Positions 41,835 through 51,555 of a DNA stretch of 59,650 bases are shown one piece after another (within the stretch, counting starts at the first letter, position 1; every line of letters begins with the position of its first letter). This DNA comes from an uncultured Lachnospiraceae bacterium. GTDB lineage: Bacteria; Bacillota; Clostridia; Lachnospirales; Lachnospiraceae. The notes below the pieces were generated by a model. That model was not told where the DNA came from, made no database searches, and saw only the letters and a list, made by a program, of their open reading frames with translations. The stretch covers positions 1 through 59,650 of the forward strand of contig CAJUSQ010000006.1 in assembly GCA_910588885.1 (NCBI GenBank), read 5' to 3'. The translations under genes were made by a program, and so were the position numbers.

Positions 41835-43608
41835 AGTCCGGGTGGAAGATACCTGGGAAATCGAACAAATATTTAAAACCGTAGAGGACTGGGAGGCTCA
41901 GGTGGCCGAGGCCCGGGAACTGGCGAAACAGGTGGAGGCAAAACGGGAATCCATGACGGACAGCGCAAAAGATCTGCTGGAAACCCTGGATTTATATATG
42001 GCCTGCGAGGAAAAGTTTGAGCTGGCTGCCGCTTATGCCATGCTGGCCAGCGATGTGGATACGAAAAATACGGAGAATCAGGGACGGGAGCAGCGGATTT
42101 CGGGAATCATCGTAGAAGCTTCCAGCCGGACGGCCTTTGTGGAGCCGAAGATTTTAGAACTTTCCGAAGAAACCCTTTCGGCTTATCAAAAGGAGGAGCC
42201 GGGGCTTTCCCTGTACCGGACCTGGCTGGATGAGCTGATGCGGACCAAAGCCCATACCTTGTCGGAGGAAATGGAGGGGCTTTTGGCGGCCACCGGGGAA
42301 ATGCGGCAGACGCCAGGAACCGTGTTTTCCATTTTCAGCAATGCGGATCTGGAATTTCCGGAAATTACGGACGAAAACGGGGAGCTTGTACGCATTACCG
42401 ACGGACGGTATATTTCCATGCAGTGCAGCAGCGACCGCAGGGTGCGTAAGGAGTCCTTCGAAAAGCTGTACGGAACATACCGGGGCTTTGAAAATACCCT
42501 GGCGGCCATTTACAGCGGCCAGGTAAAGCAGCAGATTTTTATGGCTAAAGCCAGGCGTTACGGGTCGGCCTTAGAAGCTGCGGTGGACGAAAACCATGTA
42601 TCCCCCAAGGTCTATGAGAACCTTTTGGAAGTAATCCATGAGAACCTGGATAAAATGCACCGGTATGTGCGGCTGCGGAAAAAATGTCTGGGACTTTCCG
42701 AACTGCATATGTATGATATTTATACGCCCATGATTGCCGGGGTGGACCGGAAGATTTCCTATGAGGAAGCAAAGGAAACGGTGCTGAAGGCATTGGTGCC
42801 TTTGGGAGAACGCTATATCAGCCTTTTGGAGGAAGGATTCGCCAATCGCTGGATTGACGTATATGAAAATCAGGGCAAGCGCGCCGGGGCATATTCCTCC
42901 GGATCTTATGGGGCCCATCCTTATGTGCTGTTAAACTATGACGAAAAGCTGGATGATATGTTCACTCTGGCCCATGAAATGGGACATTCGCTGCATTCCT
43001 ATTTTTCCAATGAGACCCAGCCTTATCTGTACAGCCAGTACAAGATTTTCGTGGCAGAGGTGGCGTCCACCTGTAATGAAGTACTGCTGATGGAATACCT
43101 GCTGGCCCATACCGAGGATAAAAAGGAACGGGCGTATTACATCAATCATTTCCTGGACAGCTTTAAGGCTACGGTATACCGTCAGACCATGTTTGCGGAA
43201 TATGAGAAAATCACCAACGAGCTGGCCGAAGCCGGGGAAAGCCTTACGGCAGACGTATTGAAAAAAGTCTACTATGATTTGAACTGCAAGTATTACGGGC
43301 CGGATATGGTGTCCGATCAGGAGATTGCCTGGGAGTGGTGCCGGATTCCGCATTTTTACTATAATTTCTATGTTTATCAGTATGCGACGGGCTTCTCGGC
43401 GGCAGTGGCCATTGCAAGGCGGATTTTGAAGGAAGGAAAGCCCGCGGTGGAGGATTATATGAAATTCTTATCCGGCGGCTGCTCGGACGCCCCGGTAGAG
43501 CTTTTGAAGATCGCCGGAGTGGACATGGGAAGCAAGGAGCCGATTCAGGCAGCCCTTACGGTATTCGGGGAGCTGCTGGATGAAATGGAGGCCCTGACGG
43601 CGGAATAA
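41806..43608 (+). CDS. pepF: oligoendopeptidase F
   Basis: A 600-residue M3-family zinc peptidase of the cytosol, cutting peptides of roughly 6-17 residues. The catalytic motif is HEMGHSLHSYF with a downstream Glu (FVAEVASTCNE). The length is normal. Of ATGs 41797 and 41806, the second is better spaced from AAGGAG. It probably degrades peptides imported by systems such as the opp transporter in this window. Confidence 0.93.
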   Translation: MAKELPKRSEVRVEDTWEIEQIFKTVEDWEAQVAEARELAKQVEAKRESMTDSAKDLLETLDLYMACEEKFELAAAYAMLASDVDTKNTENQGREQRISGIIVEASSRTAFVEPKILELSEETLSAYQKEEPGLSLYRTWLDELMRTKAHTLSEEMEGLLAATGEMRQTPGTVFSIFSNADLEFPEITDENGELVRITDGRYISMQCSSDRRVRKESFEKLYGTYRGFENTLAAIYSGQVKQQIFMAKARRYGSALEAAVDENHVSPKVYENLLEVIHENLDKMHRYVRLRKKCLGLSELHMYDIYTPMIAGVDRKISYEEAKETVLKALVPLGERYISLLEEGFANRWIDVYENQGKRAGAYSSGSYGAHPYVLLNYDEKLDDMFTLAHEMGHSLHSYFSNETQPYLYSQYKIFVAEVASTCNEVLLMEYLLAHTEDKKERAYYINHFLDSFKATVYRQTMFAEYEKITNELAEAGESLTADVLKKVYYDLNCKYYGPDMVSDQEIAWEWCRIPHFYYNFYVYQYATGFSAAVAIARRILKEGKPAVEDYMKFLSGGCSDAPVELLKIAGVDMGSKEPIQAALTVFGELLDEMEALTAE

Positions 43609-43613
43609 GACGC

Positions 43614-43640
43614 GCCTCCGGCCCGACAGGGCCGGAGGGC
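43614..43640 (+). other. GC-rich hairpin between pepF and addB
   Basis: CCTCCGGCCC (43615-43624) and GGGCCGGAGG (43629-43638) pair perfectly over 10 bp with loop GACA. No T-tract follows and the addB ribosome site lies 6 bases after it, so it may weaken readthrough or addB initiation rather than terminate cleanly. Confidence 0.6.
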
Positions 43641-43655
43641 CAATAGGAGGAACGA

Positions 43656-46600
43656 ATGGCATTACAGTTTATTTTCGGAAGCTCAGGCAGCGGAAAATCG
43701 GATTACATCTACACCGAGATCCTCCGGCAGTCCGGAGAAGATAACGAACGTTTGTTCTTTGTGGTGGTGCCGGAGCAGTTTACCATGCAGACCCAGCAGG
43801 AGCTGGTGCGGCGCCAGAAGAATCACGGGATCATGAATATTGACGTGGTAAGCTTTCAGCGGCTGGCCTACCGGGTTTTTGACGAGCTTGGAATGACCCA
43901 TATCCGGGTGCTTCAGGAAACCGGGAAAAATTTTGTGCTGCGCAAGGTGGCCCAGGAGAAGCAGGAGGAGCTTCAGATATTAAAGGGGAATATGAAAAAG
44001 CCCGGCTATATCAATGAAATGAAGTCCGTGATTTCCGAGCTGGTGCAGTACCGGATCGGGCCCGGGCAGTTAAAGGAGCTTTCCGAGGATGAAAAAATGC
44101 CCTCTTTTTTCCGGGCAAGGATGCACGATATTATGGTGATGTACCAGGGCTTTCAGGATTATCTTTCCGGCAGTTATATTACGGCGGAAGAGCTGCTGGA
44201 AGCCCTGGTTCAGGCCGCGGACCGTTCGAAGCTTTTAAAAGGGGCCGTGCTGGTGCTGGACGGCTTTACCGGGTTTACCCCGATTCAGTATGAGCTTTTG
44301 GAAGAGCTGATGCGCTATGTAGGGGATATTTATGTGACGGTGACGCTGGATATCCGGGAAGATCCCTTTGTCTGTACCGGAATGCAGGAGCTGTTTTACA
44401 TGAGCAAAAAAACGGTGGGAAACCTGTCGGAACTTGCAGGGAAACGGCATGTCCCGCTGCAGCCTCCGGTGCTTTTATCCCATAGCGGAAAAACCCGGTT
44501 CGGGGCTTCGAAACAGCTGGAATGGCTGGAACAGAATCTGTTTCGGACAAAGCCGGAGCAGTACCGGGGGGAGGGAGGCGGTATTTTCCTCTACAGCCTG
44601 CCCAATCCCAGGAAAGAACTGATGTTTGTGTGCAGTGAAATCCGGCGCCTGGTGCGGGAGGAACAGTACCGTTACCGGGAGATTGCCATTGTCTGCGGGG
44701 ACGTGGCCATGTACGGGAACTATGTGCCGGAAATATTTGAAATGTATGAAATCCCTTATTTCCTGGATAAGAAAAACAATATTTCCTTCCATGCCTTTAC
44801 CGAGCTGATCAAGGCCGCCCTTCGGGCCGTGGAAACGGATTTTTCCTATGAAGGGGTGATGGATTATCTGCGCTGCGGCCTTAGCGGCCTTTCCCGGGAA
44901 GAAATTGATTTACTGGAAAATTATCTGCTGGCCAACCGGATTCGCGGATACCGCCGCTGGCAGGAAAAATGGGTGCGGCTTTCCGGGACCTGCGGAATGG
45001 AAGAGCTGGAACAGGTCAACAAAGCCCGGGAACAGGTGGTTTCGGAGTTTGAAAAATCCTATGAAGGTTTCCGGAAAAAGGAGGCTTCCGTTCTGGAGCG
45101 TACGGTTGCCCTTTATGAGCTGATTGCAGGGCTCGGCATCCAGCAGAAGCTGGAATGCAGGCGGCAGCTGCTGGAGGAACAGGGCAGGCAGGCGCTGGCA
45201 AAGGAATATGCGCAAATTTACCGGATTATTATGGATTTGCTGGAAAAGCTGACCCAGCTGCTGGGTGAGGAGAACATGGGCCTGACGGAATACCGGCAGC
45301 TGCTGGAGGCAGGCTTCGAGGCTTCCGTGGTAGGCGTGACCCCGCCGGGCTACGACCAGGTGCTGGTGGGGGACATCGAACGGAGCCGTCTGCCGGATCT
45401 TAAGGCCCTGTTTCTGGTAGGGGTCAACGACGGGCTGATTCCCAAGGCGGAAAAGCCCGGGGGCCTGATTTCCCAGCAGGAGCGGCAGCAGCTGGGGGAG
45501 CGGGGCATGGAGCTGGCTCCCGGAGCAAGGGAAAAGTCCTTTATCCAGAAATTTTATTTGTATCTGAATCTGACAAAGCCCTCCCGCCGTCTGTACCTTA
45601 CCTGGTTTCGAACCGGAGGAGACGGAAAGGAAGCCCGGAAGTCCTATCTGGCGGGAATGGTGGGAAAGCTTTTTCCGGATCTTGTCCCGGTAAAGCTGGA
45701 GGAGCCGGAACCCTTGCGGCAGCTGGCAACGGAGAAAAGCAGCAGTCGGGTTCTGGTAGAGGGAATGAAAAAAGCCAGGGAAGGGGAGCTGTCCCCGATC
45801 TTTTTGTCCCTGCTTTCCTGGTATCAGGGCCGGGCAGACAGCAGCGCCCGGGCCAGGCAGCTGCTGGAAGCCGCTTTTTATACATATGAAACACGTTTTA
45901 TGAGCCGGGAAGCCACCCGGGAGCTGTACGGAAGCATATTGGAGAACAGCGTTACCCGGCTGGAACGGTTCGCGGCCTGTGCCTATGCCCATTTTATGGC
46001 TTACGGCATCGGTGTGAAGGAACGGCAGCTGGGGGAATTTGCCCCGGTGGATATGGGAAGCCTGTTCCATGGGGCCCTGGAGCGGTATTCCCTCCGGATG
46101 GAGGAGCTGGGGTATCACTGGTTTGACGTACCGAAGGAGCTGCAGGAGCAGCTGATGGAGGAAGCGGTCCGGGATACGGTGGAGGAAGCCGGATATCCGG
46201 TATTCCAGGATGCCAGAAGCGCCTATTCCATAAAACGGCTTCTTAGGATTCTGAAAAAAACGGTGGAGGCCATTACGGATCAGATCTCCCGCAGCAGCTT
46301 CACACCGGAGGGATATGAAATTTCCTTTTCCTTTGTCCAGGACCTGGAGGCCGTGAATTTCACCTTAAGCGAAGAAGAAAGGATGCGCCTGCGGGGCCGG
46401 ATTGACCGGATGGACACGAAAAAAGAAGGGGAACAGGTCTATGTGAAGGTGGTGGATTATAAATCCGGCAATACCCAGTTTTCCCTGGTGTCCCTGTATC
46501 ACGGCCTTCAGCTTCAGTTAGTAGTGTATTTAAATGCCGCGGTAGAGCTTTTGAAGCGGAAATATCCTGCGTCCCAGGTGCTTCCTGCAGGCATGTTCTA

Positions 46601-47039
46601 TTATCACATTGACGATCCGGTTATTGAAGTGAACGGGCCGGCGGCCGAGGAAGAGATTCAGGAAAAAGTCCGGGAGCAGCTGAAGCTGAACGGGGCGGGG
46701 ATTCTGCCCGACGAAAGCGTAAGCCGGAAGTCCAGGCAGGCGGATATGGAAGAAATGAAAGTCCTTTCGGATTTTGTAAACGCTAAAATCCGGAGCATCG
46801 GAAGGGCTATTTTCCGGGGCGATACGGCTGTCAATCCCTATCGGATGAAAAAGGAAAGCGGCTGTGATTACTGCCCCTATCACGGCATCTGTGGGTTCGA
46901 TCTGCGGATTCCGGGGTTTGGATACCGGAGGCTGGAGGAGCCGAAGGACAAAAACGAGATTCTGGAAAAAATGCGGCAGGAAATAGAAGGAGATGGGGAT
47001 GGGAATGACATTCACGGAGGAACAAAAACAGGTCATTGA
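43656..47039 (+). CDS. addB: helicase-exonuclease subunit AddB
   Basis: A 1127-residue subunit of the AddAB double-strand-break resection enzyme. An N-terminal Walker-A-like motif (FGSSGSGKSDYIY) starts an inactivated helicase fold. The C-terminal nuclease domain has VVDYKSGNTQFSL and Gln/Tyr of LQLQLVVYL. The Fe-S cysteines are ACAYAHFM plus the terminal CDYCPYHGIC. The length matches Bacillus AddB closely. AGGAGG precedes the start. It overlaps addA by 41 bases. Confidence 0.95.
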   Translation: MALQFIFGSSGSGKSDYIYTEILRQSGEDNERLFFVVVPEQFTMQTQQELVRRQKNHGIMNIDVVSFQRLAYRVFDELGMTHIRVLQETGKNFVLRKVAQEKQEELQILKGNMKKPGYINEMKSVISELVQYRIGPGQLKELSEDEKMPSFFRARMHDIMVMYQGFQDYLSGSYITAEELLEALVQAADRSKLLKGAVLVLDGFTGFTPIQYELLEELMRYVGDIYVTVTLDIREDPFVCTGMQELFYMSKKTVGNLSELAGKRHVPLQPPVLLSHSGKTRFGASKQLEWLEQNLFRTKPEQYRGEGGGIFLYSLPNPRKELMFVCSEIRRLVREEQYRYREIAIVCGDVAMYGNYVPEIFEMYEIPYFLDKKNNISFHAFTELIKAALRAVETDFSYEGVMDYLRCGLSGLSREEIDLLENYLLANRIRGYRRWQEKWVRLSGTCGMEELEQVNKAREQVVSEFEKSYEGFRKKEASVLERTVALYELIAGLGIQQKLECRRQLLEEQGRQALAKEYAQIYRIIMDLLEKLTQLLGEENMGLTEYRQLLEAGFEASVVGVTPPGYDQVLVGDIERSRLPDLKALFLVGVNDGLIPKAEKPGGLISQQERQQLGERGMELAPGAREKSFIQKFYLYLNLTKPSRRLYLTWFRTGGDGKEARKSYLAGMVGKLFPDLVPVKLEEPEPLRQLATEKSSSRVLVEGMKKAREGELSPIFLSLLSWYQGRADSSARARQLLEAAFYTYETRFMSREATRELYGSILENSVTRLERFAACAYAHFMAYGIGVKERQLGEFAPVDMGSLFHGALERYSLRMEELGYHWFDVPKELQEQLMEEAVRDTVEEAGYPVFQDARSAYSIKRLLRILKKTVEAITDQISRSSFTPEGYEISFSFVQDLEAVNFTLSEEERMRLRGRIDRMDTKKEGEQVYVKVVDYKSGNTQFSLVSLYHGLQLQLVVYLNAAVELLKRKYPASQVLPAGMFYYHIDDPVIEVNGPAAEEEIQEKVREQLKLNGAGILPDESVSRKSRQADMEEMKVLSDFVNAKIRSIGRAIFRGDTAVNPYRMKKESGCDYCPYHGICGFDLRIPGFGYRRLEEPKDKNEILEKMRQEIEGDGDGNDIHGGTKTGH

Positions 47040-50000
47040 CTGCAGAGGGAAGAATCTGCTGGTGTCTGCGGCTGCCGGGTCCGGAAAGACGGCGGTGCTG
47101 GTGGAACGGATCCTGAAACGGATTACCGACCGGGCGCATCCCATGGATATTGACCGGATGCTGATTGTGACTTTTACCAATGCGGCGGCGGCGGAGATGC
47201 GGGAACGGATTGGGGCGGCTCTGGAAGCGGAGCTTGCGGCCCATCCCGGGGATGTCCACCTCCAGCGGCAGCAGACCCTTCTGCATACGGCCATGATTAC
47301 CACAATTCACAGCTTCTGCCTGTATGTCATCCGCAATTATTTCCACCGCATCGGTTTGGAGCCGGATTTTCGGATCGGGGAAGAAGGGGAACTGCGCCTG
47401 TTGAAGGGAGACGTGTTGGACGCCCTTTTAGAGCAGCATTATGAGCGGGAGGAGCCGGAGTTTCTGGAGCTGTCGGAGACATTGGCTACCGGCAAAACGG
47501 ATGAGAAGCTGAAAAGCACAGTTCTGGATCTGTATGAATTTGCCATGAGCGACCCCTGGCCCGGAGAATGGCTCCGTCACTGCATTCGTCCCTATGGCTG
47601 CAGCTATGAGGAATTTCAGGAAGAACCCATGTACCGGGCCCTTTTGAATTATCTTTGCGCCGTAACGGGCCAGTGGCTGAAAATGGCGGAAAGCTGTCTG
47701 GAAATCAGCCAGGAGCCGGACGGTCCCCAGGTTTACGCCGGGCTTTTGGAGCAGGAATGTGAACAGCTGGAAGGGTTTTCGTCCTGCGGCAGCCTTAAGG
47801 AATACGGGGAGAAAATAAAAGGGCTGGCCTTCGGCAGGCTGCCGGCAGCCCGGAAATTCGACGGGGACGGCGATAAGAAGCAGTATGTCCAGGATCTCCG
47901 CAAGGAAATCAAGGATTCCCGCAAGAAGCTGCTGGAGCAGTTTTTCTTTCTTCCGGCGGAGGAAATGGTCGAAAATCTCAGGAAAAACCAGCCGCTCCTT
48001 CAAACCCTGACGGGGCTGGCCCTGGAATTTCGGGAGGCGTTCGGGGAGAAGAAGCGGGAGAAAAACATGCTGGACTTCAATGATTTGGAGCATCTTGCCC
48101 TGAAGATCCTGGTGGAGGAGGATACCCGGGAACCCTCTGCGGCGGCCCTGGAATTGAGAGAGCAATTTGATGAGATTATGATAGATGAATACCAGGACAG
48201 TAATTATGTACAGGAAACCATCCTAAAGGCGGTGGCCCGGGAAAATAACCGTTTTATGGTGGGGGATGTGAAGCAGAGCATTTATCGGTTCCGGATGGCA
48301 AGACCCGAGCTTTTTATGGAAAAATACGACACCTATCCCCTGGAGGAAGCGGCGGACCCCGGGGAGGACGTTCAAAACCGCCGCATTGACCTGCATAAGA
48401 ATTTCCGCAGCCGGGGAGAAGTGCTGAAAACGGTGAACCAGGTGTTTTCCTGCATTATGGCCCGGGATCTGGGAAATGTGGAATACGACAAAAAGGCGGC
48501 TCTCTATCAGGGGATGGAATTTGAAACGCCTTCATTGGAAAAGATGTTTCAAACCCAGGTGCTGCTGACGGACCCGGGGGATTTTTCCCAGGCCGAAGAG
48601 CCGGAGCAGGCCGAGGCGGTATTAATTGCCCGGCAGATACAGAGGTTGATGGAAGAACAGCTGGTGACGGATAAGGAAACCGGGAAGCTGCGCCCTCTGC
48701 GGTATCAGGATGTGGTAATTCTGCTGCGGGGGATCGGCAGCTATGGGCAGCAACTGGTGGAAACCTTAAAGGATTGCGGAATCCCGGCCATGGCGGCTAC
48801 GGGAACCGGGTATTTCTCGGCCATGGAGGTGCAGACCGCGTTGAACCTGCTGCGGCTCATTGACAATCCCAGGCAGGATATCCCGATGGCGGCTGTTTTG
48901 AAGTCCGCCATAGGCGGACTGACGGAAGAGGAGCTGGCGGAGCTGCGCATCCAGTTTCCCCAGCTGCCCTTTTCCCTGTGCGTCCTTTCCTACGGGGAAC
49001 AGGGACGGAAGGAGCCTTTGCGGGAAAAAATAGCGTCCTTCCTTCAAACCCTGCAGGAATTCCGGGAACGGGCCATGGATACGCCGGTGCGGGAGCTGTT
49101 GTACCAGGTGCTGGATGAAACCGGATATCTGGATTATGTCTATGCCCTGCCGGGAGGGACAGTGCGGCGGGCCAATCTGGAAATGCTGCTGGAGCGGGCG
49201 GCTGCTTATGAAAGCACCAGCTACCACGGCCTGTTTTCCTTTATCCGCTACATGAACCAGCTCAACCGATACGAAGTGGATTACGGGGAGGCCGAGGATA
49301 CGCTTTTGGAGGATAAAGTACGCGTTATGACAATTCACAAAAGCAAGGGACTGGAATTTCCCGTGGTGATTCTGGCCGGCATGGGCAGGCAGATGAACCA
49401 GCAGGATGTCAGGAGCCGGATGATCCTCCATCCCCAGCTGGGAATCGGCCTGGACGTTACGGATTTGAAACGGCGGGTGCGGATTCCTTCCCTGGCCCGG
49501 CAGATTCTGGCCCGGCAGGTGCAGATGGAAAATGCCGGGGAGGAGCTTCGGGTACTGTATGTGGCCATGACCCGGGCAAAGGAAAAGCTGATTCTGACCG
49601 GGTCACTGAAGAAAGCCCCGGAGAAGCTGAAAGCCTTTTCCTATCAGCGCCGGGATGCAAAGGGCCATATGGGGTTCTTGTTCCGGCTGGGCGCAGGCTG
49701 TTACCTGGACTGGGTGCTGCCCGCCCTGCTGCAGTCCACCGGCTGCGAAATCCGGCTGGTGTCTCCGGAAGAGCTAAGCCGGACACAGGCTAAGACCCAT
49801 GTCCGGAGGGAATGGGAAAAAGAAGCGCTTTGGCAGCAGGCCGGGTATTCGGACCTCCGTTTGGGCGAAGAGATCCGTCAAAGGCTGTCCTTTCGCTATC
49901 CCTATGAGAAGGAGCGGGAATTAAAGCCCAAGCTTTCCGTATCGGAGCTGAAGCATCGGGCGATAGACCGGCTGCGGCAGGAGGAACCAGAAGAAGAATA

Positions 50001-50583
50001 TATGTTCGTAGAACCGGAGGTGATTCCCTATATTCCGGAATTTATGCGGGGCCGCGGGGAAGAGGAGCCGGAGAACGAAGGCGCCCTTCGGGGAACCGCC
50101 ATGCACCGGGTATTGGAATGCTTTGATTTTACCCGGGACTTTGATACCTTACAGGAACAGATTGCATGGATGGAGGAAACGGGGCTTTTGGAAGCCCATC
50201 TGTCAGGGCTTTTATCCCTGCAAGGGTTAGAGCTGTTTTTCCGGTCCCGGCTGGCGGAACGGATGCAAAAAGCCGCCCGGGCCGGGAAGCTTTATAAGGA
50301 AAAGCCCTTTGTTATGGGAAAGCCGGCTTCCCAGGTGTTAGAGCAGACGGACAGCGACGTGATGATCCTGATTCAGGGAATTATGGACGCCTATTTTGAA
50401 GAAGACGGAAAGCTGGTGCTGGTGGATTATAAAACAGACGCGGTAAGGTCTGCGCCGGATCTGGTAAAACGCTATCAGGCCCAGATGGATTTGTATCAGG
50501 AAGCCCTAAGCCGTGCCGCCGGGAAGGAAGTAAAGGAGAAGATTTTGTATTCCTTCCGGCTGCGCCGGGAGATCCAGGTGTAA
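46999..50583 (+). CDS. addA: helicase-exonuclease subunit AddA
   Basis: A 1194-residue UvrD-type 3'-5' helicase and nuclease. Walker A is AAAGSGKTAVLVERI; motif II is IMIDEYQDSN; motif III-IV region GDVKQSIYRFRMA; motif V MTIHKSKGLEFPVV; motif VI YVAMTRAKEKL. The C-terminal nuclease motif is LVDYKTDAVRSA with QMDLYQEAL. Of three nearby ATGs, 46999 is spaced best from AAGGAG. With AddB it resects DNA ends for RecA loading at Chi-like sites. Confidence 0.95.
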   Translation: MGMTFTEEQKQVIDCRGKNLLVSAAAGSGKTAVLVERILKRITDRAHPMDIDRMLIVTFTNAAAAEMRERIGAALEAELAAHPGDVHLQRQQTLLHTAMITTIHSFCLYVIRNYFHRIGLEPDFRIGEEGELRLLKGDVLDALLEQHYEREEPEFLELSETLATGKTDEKLKSTVLDLYEFAMSDPWPGEWLRHCIRPYGCSYEEFQEEPMYRALLNYLCAVTGQWLKMAESCLEISQEPDGPQVYAGLLEQECEQLEGFSSCGSLKEYGEKIKGLAFGRLPAARKFDGDGDKKQYVQDLRKEIKDSRKKLLEQFFFLPAEEMVENLRKNQPLLQTLTGLALEFREAFGEKKREKNMLDFNDLEHLALKILVEEDTREPSAAALELREQFDEIMIDEYQDSNYVQETILKAVARENNRFMVGDVKQSIYRFRMARPELFMEKYDTYPLEEAADPGEDVQNRRIDLHKNFRSRGEVLKTVNQVFSCIMARDLGNVEYDKKAALYQGMEFETPSLEKMFQTQVLLTDPGDFSQAEEPEQAEAVLIARQIQRLMEEQLVTDKETGKLRPLRYQDVVILLRGIGSYGQQLVETLKDCGIPAMAATGTGYFSAMEVQTALNLLRLIDNPRQDIPMAAVLKSAIGGLTEEELAELRIQFPQLPFSLCVLSYGEQGRKEPLREKIASFLQTLQEFRERAMDTPVRELLYQVLDETGYLDYVYALPGGTVRRANLEMLLERAAAYESTSYHGLFSFIRYMNQLNRYEVDYGEAEDTLLEDKVRVMTIHKSKGLEFPVVILAGMGRQMNQQDVRSRMILHPQLGIGLDVTDLKRRVRIPSLARQILARQVQMENAGEELRVLYVAMTRAKEKLILTGSLKKAPEKLKAFSYQRRDAKGHMGFLFRLGAGCYLDWVLPALLQSTGCEIRLVSPEELSRTQAKTHVRREWEKEALWQQAGYSDLRLGEEIRQRLSFRYPYEKERELKPKLSVSELKHRAIDRLRQEEPEEEYMFVEPEVIPYIPEFMRGRGEEEPENEGALRGTAMHRVLECFDFTRDFDTLQEQIAWMEETGLLEAHLSGLLSLQGLELFFRSRLAERMQKAARAGKLYKEKPFVMGKPASQVLEQTDSDVMILIQGIMDAYFEEDGKLVLVDYKTDAVRSAPDLVKRYQAQMDLYQEALSRAAGKEVKEKILYSFRLRREIQV

Positions 50584-50624
50584 AGCAAGTCCGGGCAAAT
50601 GGAAAAAATCACAGGAGGGACATT

Positions 50625-51209
50625 ATGAAAACCTTAATTTTAGCTTCCGCTTCTCCCCGCCGCCGGGAACTGCTGCAGCAGGCAGGCGCCGTATTTGAAG
50701 TGATCCCGGCCAAAGGGGAGGAGCATACCACAAAGGATGCGCCGAAGGATATCGTACAGGAACTGGCCCTGAAAAAGGCACAGGAGGTGGCGGCCAACGC
50801 GCCGGAAGGTTCCCTTGTGCTGGCAGCGGATACGGTGGTGGCTTTTGACGGGAAGGTCCTGGGAAAGCCGAAGGATCCAAAGGATGCCGCAGGGATGCTG
50901 ACGATGCTTAGCGGCAATACCCACAGCGTCTTTACCGGCGTTGCGGTTTTGGATCAGGAAAAAAATCCGGTTTTAAATTTTTATGAGGAAACAAAAGTGA
51001 CCATGTATCCCATGAGCCCGGAGGAAATCGAAGCCTATGTAAAAACGGGAGAACCCATGGACAAAGCAGGGGCATACGGAATACAGGGAAAATGTGCCAT
51101 TCATATAGAAAAAATACAGGGAGATTATAATAATGTGGTGGGCCTGCCCATTGCAGCCATTTATCAGAGATTGAAAAAGATTGGCATTGAAATTTGCGGG
51201 AATTCATAA
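50625..51209 (+). CDS. maf: Maf-family nucleoside triphosphate pyrophosphatase
   Basis: A 194-residue house-cleaning enzyme. LILASASPRRRELLQQAG, LAADTVVAFDG, and DKAGAYGIQG followed by GDYNNVVGLP identify Maf. The DKAGAYGIQG form is that of the dTTP/UTP-hydrolysing (YhdE-type) branch, by memory. AGGAGGG precedes the start. It lies 41 bases after addA. Confidence 0.93.
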   Translation: MKTLILASASPRRRELLQQAGAVFEVIPAKGEEHTTKDAPKDIVQELALKKAQEVAANAPEGSLVLAADTVVAFDGKVLGKPKDPKDAAGMLTMLSGNTHSVFTGVAVLDQEKNPVLNFYEETKVTMYPMSPEEIEAYVKTGEPMDKAGAYGIQGKCAIHIEKIQGDYNNVVGLPIAAIYQRLKKIGIEICGNS

Positions 51210-51265
51210 TATGATATATTGAGACAAAGGACCTGCGGGTAATGTACAAAAGGAGGAGTAAAGAA

Positions 51266-51529
51266 ATGGATGAGTATGATGAACTGGTATTAAGTACTTT
51301 TTTAAAAAAGCAGCGGCAGCTGTTTCCGGAAAAGGTGGCTTCCACGTTAGAGGAAGCAGAAGCCTTTCTTTCGGACTGTATGGCCGTGGTCTGCGAGGAC
51401 CAGAAGGAAGTCCGGGACTATTTTAAGGAAGCAGGGGCGGACATTGCCGAGCTGGCAGGAGAAGAGCTGCTGGAAGCGGCGGAGGTGTTTGCGCTGCCGG
51501 ACGGAAGATATTTGGTAGTGGAGGTATAG
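51266..51529 (+). CDS. small acidic conserved hypothetical protein
   Basis: An 87-residue acidic protein (DEYDELVLSTFLKKQRQLF, then LEEAEAFLSDCMAVVCED, then ALPDGRYLVVEV). I have seen this type in Lachnospiraceae, sometimes labelled glyoxalase, but it lacks metal-binding motifs and I would not use that name. ATG 51266 follows AGGAGGAG. Its stop lies inside the first unit of the 22-bp duplication that precedes the next gene. Confidence 0.7.
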   Translation: MDEYDELVLSTFLKKQRQLFPEKVASTLEEAEAFLSDCMAVVCEDQKEVRDYFKEAGADIAELAGEELLEAAEVFALPDGRYLVVEV

Positions 51530-51555
51530 AATATTGGTAGCGGAGGTATAGAATG
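51512..51555 (+). repeat. 22-bp tandem duplication of a stop codon and ribosome site
   Basis: 51512-51533 and 51534-51555 share 20 of 22 bases. Each carries GGAGG and TATAG; the first includes the end of the 87-residue gene, the second supplies the ribosome site for the FAD oxidoreductase at 51553. Confidence 0.92.

Noticed and set aside
51266..51529. Glyoxalase annotation for the 87-residue protein
   Set aside because: Too short for a vicinal-oxygen-chelate unit and lacks His/Glu metal ligands in the right pattern.
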